Program-made: the position numbers and the translations under genes | Notes under the pieces: model-generated | The model's database searches: none | The model's input: only the letters and a program-made list of their open reading frames with translations | What the model was told of the DNA's origin: nothing | From: Medicago truncatula | Taxonomy: Eukaryota > Streptophyta > Magnoliopsida > Fabales > Fabaceae | DNA length: 64,000 nucleotides | Reading direction: 5' to 3' | Assembly (NCBI RefSeq): GCF_003473485.1 | Contig: NC_053043.1 | Location: 14,394,001-14,458,000 of the forward strand | In this document: piece by piece, positions 47,066 to 58,200 of the stretch | Layout: each line of letters begins with the position of its first letter | Numbering within the stretch: the first letter of the stretch is position 1

Positions 47066-47727
47066 TGTTGGGTATTGGGCTCCCTTTCTATGTGGGGAAA
47101 AGTTTAAATATGTTAGTCAATTATGTCTCACTTATATAAGTGGAAAGATGTCATATTATAATGAAGAAGAGAGTGATTTTGTGATGATAGTAGCCACCAA
47201 AAAGAGAGAGAAAAGAAGAGAGAAAGTCAATATCGTTTTTATCACGTCTGTCTCAGTAAAACAATGATTTCAACTCGTTAACCGTTGGATCGGGCTGATT
47301 TCCTGGGTCTACCTTTTCACCGTTTGGATCGTCGAAACAAGGCCTGAGCTGAGAGAAATTCGCCACACACAGAAGCAGTACTTTTAGAGTATTTTCATCT
47401 TTTTGTTCTCATTTGCAAGCTTTGTTGCTTTGTTGTTTTGGCTAGTTGCTGGCAGTTGGCACTATTTGTGCATCATTTTTTAGACTCTTTTGTACCCATG
47501 TTTGATTATAGTGGATCTATTTCATTGGTCTGGACGACTCGTGGTTTTTACCCTTACAGTAAGGGGTTTTCCACATTAAAACATTGATGTTCTCTTATGT
47601 CTTTTATTTGCTTTCACTGCTGTCGTTTATTTGTTGTCGCTCCTCATAGATTCTTGCAAGTTTGGGGAATTTTATTTTCTCTGTATATTTTGGTGTGTTG
47701 CCATATTTATGTGTTAATTTCCCAACA
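47066..47727 (+). mobile_element. Copia-type solo LTR, 662 bp
   Basis: Begins TGTTGGGTATTGGGC and ends TTAATTTCCCAACA, so the ends are the short inverted TGTTGGG/CCCAACA. GACTCGTGGTTTTTACCC, followed by GGGGTTTTCCAC and TGTTCTC, is typical of plant Ty1/copia LTRs. The 5-bp flanks are TTATT and TTATA (one mismatch). No internal region or second LTR is present, so it is most likely the product of LTR-LTR recombination. Confidence 0.75.
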
Positions 47728-48132
47728 TTATATATATTTAAACAGTAGGTTTATCATTTGAAAATTTAATTTCCCATTACAAAAATTTGAAAAGTAGGAA
47801 AGCTCTATCATGAGAAGCCATATCTGATTCATTGTTCTCGTTCCTTTGCCATAGCATAGCATTAGCATCCAATCCAAGCAAGCACCTTTCATGGATGAAA
47901 CCAACTGACTTCAAGAAAGTTGACATTTACTTCACATGCTTTGTACTTAATTATTCCATATTTTATTTAGAAGAATGATTACGTATATTTATTAGTATAA
48001 AAACATATATTTTATTTTTAGGGAATCAAGTACATAATTTTATAAAAACAAATATATTGAAGTAATCCCCTAAAAAAATATTGAATTAAGATTCAATCGG
48101 GATCAAATTAGATACAAGCATCTTACAGTCAT

Positions 48133-49212
48133 TCATAATAAGAGAGTACATGTAGTGGGAACAACATGGAAAATAAACGGGCGAGGAGGAGATAAGGCGG
48201 CTCTAGCAATACTATGAGCAACCTTATTTACATACCTCATAACAAACGACACCATAAAGTTGTGATTACTTAACAAGATATTTTTACATTGAACCACAAG
48301 GTCTCCAAATTCATTGAGGGGAGTAGTAGTAGAGTAAAGTGCATTCACCAAGGATCTACCGTCAGTTTCAAATATAACATTATGCACACCATTGGAGATT
48401 GTCATCTTCATAGCTTCTAGCAACCCAATGGTTTCCACTTCAAGAACAGTAGCAGAAATTTGCAAGTAATATGATTTTCCAAGTAAAATTTGCCCCAATG
48501 AATCTCGAAAGCACATACCATATACACTACCATGGAATTGTTGTTGAAAATAGAGGCATCCACGTTGCACTTGATCACACCATTTGGAGGTTTCCTCCAT
48601 GAGAAGATGTTGTCCGGCCTTTTGCATTCAGCTCTACTCGCGGTGAACATCACGGGCACGAGATACGATGGCACTGGGGTAGTATCGATATATTCCCATA
48701 ACTTCAGATTGCGGCTCTTCCACAAACTCCAAAGAGTCATGGCAGTTGTTAGCCTTTGATGTTCTGTTAACCTGTCAAGTAAATCAAATAGCATAGCCGT
48801 AAAATTATCTACCATTTGTACCATATTTCGGATCAAGCTGTCAATACCAATTATTTTCCAACAAGTTGTGGCCTAAGTGCAAATAAAAAAGGTGTGCATA
48901 TGCGACTCCGTAAAAAGATTACAAGATACACGTGAGTCGTCACAAGGAATACCACGAACAAAAAGGTTAGACCGGGTAGGCAAACTTTGATGAGCGAAAC
49001 GCCAAAGAAAGGAACGAACTCTCGGTGGGACCTTTAAATTCTAAAGGAGCTTCCAAGAAGGGGTGAGATGTGTTGTGGATGATTCTTGCAAGAGATCGAT
49101 GCATATTTTGTACGCAGATTTTACCGTATAGGAGCCATCAAGTGTTGAATTCCAGATACGGCAGTCTTCACTTGGACAGTTATAAAGAAGAGTGGAGAGA
49201 ATGACTGTGGCG
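48133..49212 (-). pseudogene. Decayed LINE ORF2: zf-RVT plus RNase H-like domain
   Basis: Minus-strand reading in order: EDCRIWNSTLDGSYTVKSAY (about 49160), then LKVPPRVRSFLWRFAHQSLP and LFVRGIPCDDSRV (zf-RVT), MTLWSLWKSRNLKLWE, WRKPPNGVIKCNVDASIF, VETIGLLEAMKMTISNGVHN, VIFETDGRSLVNALYST and FVMRYVNKVAHSIARAAL (RVT_3, RNase H-like). An in-frame stop replaces the expected Trp before NLKVPPR, and a frameshift near 48540 separates the two long frames. It is cut at the 5' side by another LINE tail (49222-49412). Confidence 0.8.
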
Positions 49213-49221
49213 TCCGAATGT

Positions 49222-49412
49222 TTTTTTTTTATTTTTTAAATCAGCAAATATTATTAAACGCCATCCCCGCAAGACGCAAGGTATGGACGAAACAAGATAC
49301 AAATGGTGCCGCATATAGACGGTACACCATAACAACCAAACAAGCTCCTGAAGATAACCCACCAAATCACATCATCACCTAAGACGAACACCTTAACAGA
49401 AACAAACACTGT
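49222..49412 (-). mobile_element. L1-type LINE 3' tail, minus strand
   Basis: T run at 49220-49237, then AAATCAGCAAATATTATTAA and CGCCATCCCCGCAAGACGCA, the reverse complement of the tail at 17483-17965. It abuts the 5' side of the decayed ORF2 at 48133-49212, so it inserted into that older LINE. No target-site duplication was found. Confidence 0.75.
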
Positions 49413-49421
49413 AAAAAAAAA

Positions 49422-49470
49422 AAGATTTGTGGTTGCAATATTTATATTGTGATTGCAACCACAAATCTAA
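49422..49470. repeat. Small perfect hairpin
   Basis: AGATTTGTGGTTGCAAT and its inverted copy ATTGCAACCACAAATCT are separated by a short AT-rich loop. It is a candidate fold-back element or a small-RNA hairpin; similar text occurs at 42300-42600. Confidence 0.6.
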
Positions 49471-49479
49471 CATGGAAAC

Positions 49480-51524
49480 TTTAAAGCGGAGAAATAGACT
49501 ACTCTCAAACACATACCATCCCCATAACATCCACACCCTACAAAGTAAATACCTAACTACATCTCACAACACTTTAAGACAAGAGTATAAGAGAAATAAA
49601 AAAAGTCTGATATAAACTTAAAGTATGACTAGTTCATTTTGTAATGAAGAAATAGAACCTATATATAGGCATTACTTTGCTCGTCTTGCACTTCGAGAAC
49701 ACAACCCCATAGCCTACAATACTTGTCAAGCAAGAAAGTAAACAAACATAGAAACCATATTACTTGTCTTGCACTAAAAGAAACAACGTTACAACCTACA
49801 AGACTTGTCAAACAAGAAAGTATACAAGCGAATGAGTCTCCTTGGTTGTCTTGCACTTTAACCTCTTCCTTTACAATTTTAAGCAATGTGAGACTTCTTA
49901 AACATGTACGTTTTCAACTACGAAAACAATCTCCACCTTAATTGAAAATGATACATCTACTTTTATTGTCTTCACCGGTTCAAAAGAACCATCATACTCC
50001 ACTAAATAGAGTATAATCATTTTAAGCTAAACCACTTCAAGAACTTTCACATTGGGAAGCTTCTTCGACATGTATTATGTATATTTTCAACCAACACCAA
50101 CATACATTATGCATTTCTAGAACTTATTTGCATCCAAAACCTTTGATTACCGTAAAAAATAACTTTGAATCATCTCATCCAAACAGTATTGAGTCGGTGC
50201 TATGCATATATGAAAATAAATATCATGAAAATAGGGGCCATTCCTCCCAAGCTCAGCGCTCGGCTCACTTAAAGGACTAGACTTTTAAATTGCACTTGTA
50301 GTGGCGAAGAAAGTTTACACTTTAGATTGAAAGCAAGAACTTGTGGATGGTGAAGATTGCATATTCCTTTTCTTAATGCTTAGACGCGTTGAAAGTTTGT
50401 GGTCAAACTGTTGCATATGGACTATGGTCCTGAATATTATCACTTTCCTATATATGTCTATCATCTAATTTTATAATATTGTGGTCGTTATTAGTATATT
50501 AAACTGTACTTGCAGAAAAGCACAATAACATAATTTAAGTTTAGACTGTTTATGAGATGCATTGAAAGTGCTCCTAAGGTGGTATTCATAGTCTCTTTAT
50601 GAGTTTATTTTAGCGTGACTTCAGTCCCAAGGAAGTTGGGCCTTTGGTCTTTTAGGCGGTTTCTAGAAGCTAAGAAAGGCGGCGTCCTAGGAAGGACGCG
50701 CCTAGATCTCAGGAGCCCTTCTGGAGGGCGTCTGAGCCTTTTTAGAGGACTTTAAGCCTTTCTAGAGGGTTTTTAAGCTTTTAAGAATATTATGACGGTC
50801 CATAAATCAAATTTGTGACTAATTTTCATTTAAGTGTTTTCATTCTTCAATAAAAAAAGAATGCAATTTTTTTTCACAATTCTTTGTGTGTGACTAGATA
50901 ACCAATATAGTTGCTTCTTTTAATATGAATCACACATGTAGATAATCATGATTTAAAAGATTCTAAAAGAATCCCCGCTCCCTTTTCCAAAGTTTTGGAT
51001 GAGAGGAAGTTTGTGTTTCCATTCATGATTTGGTTGATAAAGACGATTTAACAGTGACAAATTAAAAGGGTATTGATATCATATATAAAAATTTAGATTT
51101 CATAACTAAATACTACTTTGCCTAAAAAAAAATAAAAAAAAAACTAAATACTACTTGTACATTATTCATGTGTTGTGACAAGTAACTTTTCCAAAAAGAA
51201 TTGTATATCTTGGTTAAAAAATGTACATTTGCATCCCTTTGGAGATAAAATCTTTGATGAGCATAACCCTAAATTAAAATGATTTGGGCACACTTACAAA
51301 ACATAAAAAAATAATTGATGTGATTGATTTATTTTTGTTTTAATTTTTTTCATTTTATGCAAGTGTGTCTAAATCTTTTTAATTTAGGGTTAGTGACTGT
51401 ATTAGACTTTCTCTCATTTGGATCTTCTCTAGAATCAATAAATTCGTTGTTTAAACCCAAAGGCAAATTATTTGGAGTTTAACGGAGATACATCGACCAT
51501 GTAGTTTTACACCGTTGTCTATTA
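49480..51524. other. Intergenic, unusual GC-rich patch
   Basis: No gene supported. 50640-50770 is locally GC-rich (AGGCGGCGTCCTAGG..., with hairpin GCGTCCT-AGGA-AGGACGC and several GAGG(G)CGTCTGAGCC-like pieces) and looks like part of a repeat. Confidence 0.45.
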
Positions 51525-51539
51525 AGAATATATAATCTT

Positions 51540-52358
51540 TTTTTTTTTTTTTTAAGAAACAAAAATGGAATATATTACTATGAACACCGTAATTGTTGAA
51601 GCACAAGACGTGCCATAACAATCACGAAAAGATCACAACCCCAAAATTACATCAAAGATAATCGATGCCCATAATTAAAAGCGGGCTCGACCACCAACTA
51701 TGTGTACCAAAAATAAAGACTATGTTACTAGCTTTCAACCACCACAAGGTTTGTGATTTTACTTTATCTAGCAATAGTGATATAGAACTTTGACGATTCT
51801 GAAATAATCTGTCATTCCGTTCATTCCATAAAACTGAAACACACTGAAGCCAAATCAAATGAAAGAAGGAACGACAAGATTTCAAGCCACCTGCATATTC
51901 AATAAATTGCACAAAATGATCTAAGATAGCATGAGAATCTACCCCTTCGACACCAAGCCAAGCCCGCACCATAGGCCACAATGCATCAAAAATTGGACAA
52001 GACAAAACAAATGATTCACATCTTCAACCTACCCACATCCCGTTACATAAAACCGAGCTTCCACAGATAGAATCCCACGTTCTACCAAATTTGATTTAGT
52101 AGGTAAACGATCCCTCAACAGTCGTCAAGCCAAGATAGAAACTTTTAAAGGAACCTGTTTATGCCAGATTAACTCCATAGTTTGATGAACATGAGGTCGT
52201 TCCTGTGATGTCAACATGTCATATACACCACGAACAATATAACCTTTAATCTGATCCGGCAACCACAACCACCTGTCTGTTTCCTGCAAAGAGACTGTTA
52301 GTAATAAATCCATACACTCTACTAACAATTCCTCCTCCCATACCCATAAACGACGACG

Positions 52359-52396
<38 letters not shown>

Positions 52397-52980
52397 ACCA
52401 TCCTCCACCCCCAACAAAAACATGTTCCGCACCGTAATTACTTTATTGACAGCTAAATCATATAGCCGCCTAAAACGCACACACAACGGAACACTACCAC
52501 ACCAACAATCTCGCCAAATATCGGTATCGGCTCCATCCCTCACCCTCCTCCACACAACCTGCAAACCAGCCCTCCCCACCCTCGCCTATCCCATCTCTAA
52601 TCCTAGCTATCTCCCTCCACCACGAAGAACAACTCCGGCCCCCATCCTCCAAACCACCATCCGCCATACCATACCTAGCCAACAACACCCTACACCACAA
52701 ACCACCCCTATCAACTAACAAACGCCAACACCATTTCACCAACAGAGCAATGTTAAACTCTCTCAACCTCCTAACACCCAACCCTCCATACTCCCTCCTC
52801 AAACACAAAGAACTCCAACCAACCCAAGAAATCTTTCTTTTTTCCTCACAACCCCCCCAAAAAAATTTATTTAACAAAGATTCAATAGAAGAGATTATAC
52901 CTGACGGAGCTTTAAAAAAGGAAAGTGCATAAACAGGAAGCGCAGTCAAGACGGATTTGAGAAGTATCAAGACGGATTTG
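51540..52980 (-). mobile_element. 5'-truncated LINE with ORF2 C-terminal part, 15-bp duplication
   Basis: The insertion is bounded by exact AGAATATATAATCTT at 51525-51539 and 52981-52995, with the poly(A) tail as a T run at 51540-51553. Minus-strand reading: SVLTALPVYALSFFKAPSGI, KKFFWGG-type NKFFWGG, YGGLGVRRLREFNIALLVKW (reverse-transcriptase C-terminal region), ADTDIWRDCWCGSVPL, DRWLWLPDQIKGYIVRGVYD (zf-RVT) and a last frame (52005-51652) ending IFGTHSWWSSPLLIMGID. Frameshifts break it into four frames, so it is inactive. At its 5' edge ATCAAGACGGATTTGAGAA is duplicated. Confidence 0.88.
52365..52396. repeat. Homopolymer of 32 C
   Basis: An uninterrupted C run inside the LINE ORF2 relic. 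On the minus strand it would code poly-Gly and shifts the frame between ...VED and WRRRLWVWEE. Long C/G homopolymers are rare in plant DNA and are also error-prone in sequencing. Confidence 0.9.
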
Positions 52981-52995
52981 AGAATATATAATCTT

Positions 52996-55165
52996 ATCAT
53001 GTAAGTATATATTATAACTGTTTTTTTAAATAACCGACAAATATTTAATTTTTAATGGACGTCAGTATAAAACTAATTGACACTGATTGTGTATATTTCT
53101 TTTTCTCAATTATTTATTTATTAGTTATAGTTTTTCTAAAGAAATTTATTATTACTAGTTAAAATAGTAAATATTAAATAATAACCCAAGTGTTAGGGTT
53201 CTCTCAACAACAAAAAAAAAAACATGTGTTAGGGTGTTAGGCTGTTAGCGGGTTGTGTGGGGTTGAATTTCATGGAACTCAATATTCAAATCAATCAATT
53301 GACATGATATGTTAATAATATCTCTCAATGCTAACAATATCTCTTTTTTATAAGAATTGACATGACAATAAAGAAGTACTTTATATATATATATATATAT
53401 ATGACCGTAAGTAAATATATTGAAGCATAATATTTTAACGTCGGAGACCATTTTGATTAACATAATGCATAATCATATACTATTTTAAAATTTCGATACA
53501 ATGAGAGATTATTGTATTTACTCATTACACATTCAAGGATGAAAATGACCATTTGACCAGTTAAATTTAAGCTTCAATTTTAACAATTAAAAAAAATAGA
53601 TTTGTGATTTGAGTCAAGTGAGTTTATAAGGATTTGAGTGTCGACCATTTGTGTCTGGCATAGTACTTACACTTAATTTGCAAGATTTATTAAATATATA
53701 ATTAAGATTTTAATGAATATGCTCGGTCAATGTAGATTAATTTTACACTGCCATCCTATATGAATAAACTGTTTCTATTTGACATACCATTAAATTAGAG
53801 TGAAGTGATTTGACGAAATACAGAGTTGTTAATGGATGACGAACCACTTGAGGTTTAAACAAGTTTGTTATGCTTGGATCTCAATTTGAATGAATGCGGG
53901 TAAAATATGAGTTTGATTGATTTTTTGATCGGTCCAATGACGGTCGAGGAAACAAAATTGTGGTTTACGATGCTCTGGTGTGACGGAGGTCGAGTCTTCA
54001 TGGTGGAAGAGGAAATTGTCTACAAACATGTTAGCACTTCAACGCTTAAACTAGTAATTGAAAGAGATGGTTATGTGCGGAATATGGTAAAAGTGAAGTG
54101 TACCTCGAGGGTGACGCTCAATCTCCCTTATATAGGCGCAGAAAGCGCGAATGGTCTCCGCAAAATTTGACACCTTCTTAGGAGGCCGTTGGTGATTGCG
54201 TGAACGGTGGTGATGGAGTTAGGGTGTACTTTTGTGCGGTGATCTGCACAGGACTTCAGATGCTCCTTCACCGTGTTTTGCCTTGTTTGTCTTGGGCTTT
54301 GACTTAACGTACCTTGCTTTATTGGGCTTCAAGCTGGTCTGAAACAATTTGAATCATCAGAAAATTGCTCTTCTCCCTTTCAAAATTACTCATTCTCTTA
54401 ACTCAGCGGAAGTTAACTCCGTCTAAGCATTTATCAGCGTGAATTATCTTTCGCTGACACTTTTAAGATCAGTACAATCACTTTTTAAGCCGATTCAACT
54501 GATCTTAAAGGTGCTAGCGTGAGTTAACCCACACTGAAAAATATCGAACGGGAATTAACTCCTATTAAATTAAGGGAATGATTTTCGAATCACTTAGTTG
54601 AACAAACCATGCGGACCATGAACATCCTTGCCTATTTGCTGGATGGTGACAAATTTGTGTAGGTGTTCCCCCCTTTGACACTGTATTTTGTTGTTTTCCT
54701 GCATAACACCAATGCAAATGGCTGGCTTCATGTACATTTTGTGACATAACTAAAGTACTGCTTGCAAGTTGTACTTCGAGCTATGATTCTTTTTACTTTT
54801 AAAAACTAAAATTCTATTGTTTAATTGACTAGATGAGAGAGAAAATAATGAAAAAAAATGTCGAATTTGGGTTTTTATTCAATATATTTTGAAAAAATAG
54901 TCCAAAAATGTTTGAGAGAAGCTTATCCAAATCATAAAACTCCCGAAAGGTCATAAAAAGCAAAACCTGCCTTTCTTTCATTTTACCCCTTGATCATTCT
55001 GACCAATCGTAACTAGAATTTTTTATATTGTTTTTCAATGGCAAAGAAAGAGTAACGTAGTTAATTATTATTAATTAAAATCATTATTATTAGTTAATAT
55101 TCGTCTCTGCTAAATTCCTGCAAATTCTCTCAGACGGAGGAAGGAGGTTACATCGCCGCCATCAA
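52996..55165. other. Intergenic, no gene seen
   Basis: An (AT)n run lies near 53381-53402. 54400-54560 has GTTAACTC-type palindromic pieces and AAGATCAG/CTGATCTT inverted repeats that recall the 25758-26508 element. The 87-aa frame at 53907-54170 is not recognisable. Confidence 0.45.
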
Positions 55166-55299
55166 TGTCTTCTCCTTTCTCCATCCCCACTTTCTGGTAC
55201 GTTCTCTTCTCTACCATTTCTTGCAAATTTATGATGAACCCTAATTTTTCTCAAGCATTGTGTGTTGTAGATAGATTGTAGTTGGAAGGGAAAGAGGCA

Positions 55300-58200
55300 A
55301 TGGAGGAGGAGACAAGTCAATGGAAGCAAGCTTTGATTAATTCATCAGCTGGTGCTATTTCTGGTGCTATTTCACGGACTGTCACCTCACCTCTTGATGT
55401 TATTAAGATTAGGTTCCAGGTCTCTTTCTACTCTTCTTCTTCTTCTTCTTAGGATTTGTTGCTTATTGTTTAAGAATTTATCATATAACTGTGTTGTTTC
55501 TATAAAAAAAACATAAAATAAAGTTATACTCTTTTTGCATAGACTATAGTTTTTGAATAAATTGATTTTACTTCGAAATGAGTTGAATGTGAAATGGTTT
55601 ATGTTTGGATATATTTACATGATATATTTACATCTTGAAACTTTAACAAAATCATGGTACTACCTTGATTTTGTCAAATTCAATGCCAACTCATACACTC
55701 ACTTCACCATTCACCACCACTATGGGGTTGTTTGTTTTGGGGGAGGTTCAACATATGGTATCATGTATTTTCACTCAACCCTTTCTTTTTGAAAGACATA
55801 TCTTTGTTTCGAAAGTATTGTAGTCATTTATTTGACTGCAAATATTTGCTTAAAAATAATTTTCGATGTTTGTGTGATGAATAACATACACAAGAATCAA
55901 CACCATCTCTGGTGTGGCAATATGTCTTTATGAATACTGGCATTTTTTTATGGTTAGAAGAGCCGACTTTACCTGACATGCTGAGGCTTGCTTACAGTTT
56001 ATCTTGTCTTGGTAAATTGAAAGAGTGTGGCTATCTAGCACTGGCTTGGATTATGATGTGCTTTCTATGCCTGAAGTTTAAATTAGAAATTCTGAATTTC
56101 AAGCTAATTTTTTTTCTTACATGTCTGATTGGGAATAGAGTTAATGTCGTTTTCCCCCCCTTTCATTTCCATGTATCATTTTGTTAGATTACAAAGGGTC
56201 TATTGACTATTAGAAAAATGATATTCATTTGCCGGTGATAAAAAAGATCTTCAATTTGCTTTACATATCAGGTATATCAGTCATTTTTATGTGATTGGCA
56301 TCATTTTACTAAAAAAATATGACCTCAGGATGATTCCATTGACATGGGACTACATGATGAGATTTGTTTATGCATGTTGATGTCTAGAAGTTTTGCATGA
56401 GATTTGAGGTTCTTTGGTTCATAACTGGTCTTTATTGCTTGCTCTATTATAAATGCGAGTAGCATTAAGATGCTATAACTGTTATTCACATTCATTGACA
56501 GGTTCAACTAGAGCCGACTTCCTTGTGGACGTCACTACATAGGGATTTGTCTAAACCCTCAAAATATACTGGCATGTTTCAAGCAACCAAAGATATTTTT
56601 AGAGAAGAAGGCATACGGGTAGAATAATTCAGCTTCTGTAATTTATTTATTTTAATTTCCCCTATACTCTACTTCCTTCAGTAACCTGTCCCTGTTCCCA
56701 TATCCCTTGAAAAGGTTTTGGACTTTGGCTGATGGCAACATTAGCATTTGAAACAACGCTTGAATTGCAAAAAAGATCTTGTGGAAGATTCACATCGACC
56801 TTTACGCCATGGAAAAATGTATATAACCATTTTTATCTGGCATATTATAGGGATTTTGGCGGGGTAATGTGCCAGCTTTGCTCATGGTTATGCCATATAC
56901 AGCTATACAGTTTACTGTTTTACACAAATTGAAGACTTTTGCCTCTGGTTCATCCAAGACAGGTATCCTAATTTGTAGAATATTAGCTTGATGAGCAAAG
57001 TAAACACTAGGTGTTTGTCTACTAAGTTTTTTTGGTTGGAAATTTGTTTGGAATATGGTTAATGTGACTGGAAGGTCACGGGTTCAAGTCCTGGAAACAG
57101 CCTCTTGTGTAAAAACAGGGTAAGGCTGTGTACGATACACCAAATGGTGGGACCCCTTCCCGGACCCTGCGTATGCGGGAGCTTTAGTGCACCAGGTTGC
57201 CCTTTTTTTTTATGGTTTATGATTGAATGTTATGGCGTACTTTGATCCATGTAGCCATCCCCACTTAGTGGGATAAGGCTTGGTTGTTGTTGTTGTATAA
57301 ATTCTTCATGTTTTTTACAGTATAATGCTAAATTAAAATTTTATCTCAATAATTTATTTATTTTTGGTACAATTTACTAATATATTTTCTGTGCCAATGT
57401 TCACTTTCGAGATATTAGTGATTAATTAATTACTGCTGGGTTTCCTGTTCTAGATTTATTTTGTTCATTGTTTTAATTCCTGTTGCTGCAGAGAATCACA
57501 TAAATTTGAGCCCTTATCTATCCTATGTAAGTGGGGCGGTAGCTGGGTGTGCGGCTACTGTAGGGTCATATCCATTTGATCTTCTTCGAACTATATTAGC
57601 TTCTCAGGGTGAACCGAAGGTACGAGCACTATATAAAATAATCAAGGTTATTATGAGATAGTTTTGAAATAAATTACTGTCACATATATTGGTGTGTTTT
57701 AAAGGCCAGTGAAGGAAAATACAAGCAGCTATCATGATCAACCTACATTCTCGGTCCCAATTTGCATTTCCATGCATCAAGCCCAAAGGCTATTGCCAGA
57801 GGGCATTAGAGATGTAATATAAACCATTCTTGTGTATTCACATATCAACTTAAGCATTTGGGATAATGGATTCATGTCAACTTTTTTTTTCTTCCAATTT
57901 TCGGGCGGGAAAGGAGTGTTCACCTTTGTTTGCTTCTTGTCTACTTAGTGGTATTTCACATGGGCTTTTGTCAGATCTTATCTCATGTATTATTTTAGTG
58001 GCATAAAAGCTAAGTTAAACCTTATGTTTAGTGATCGCCTAGAAAGGCACCACAACATGGTTGTTTGTTGTAATGGCATTAAAGAAGTGCCCAAAATCTG
58101 TTTCCCTAGCTCTGATCTTAAAATGGTTGTATGGAATATACCCCACCCTTAGATTCATATGAGATTATAATCAGTAATGAAAAGGGTTAGCGCAATGAGG

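Noticed and set aside
52422..52932. Pro/Thr-rich plus-strand frames
   Set aside because: Antisense readings of the LINE ORF2 relic on the minus strand.
53907..54170. 87-aa plus-strand frame with ordinary amino-acid composition
   Set aside because: No domain recognised, no splice context, and neighbouring text looks repeat-derived.
55166..55198. ATG-initiated MSSPFSIPTFW as the true start of the carrier
   Set aside because: It lies before a probable 5' UTR intron, and splicing to either nearby acceptor gives a stop or a wrong frame; the carrier family starts at 55300.
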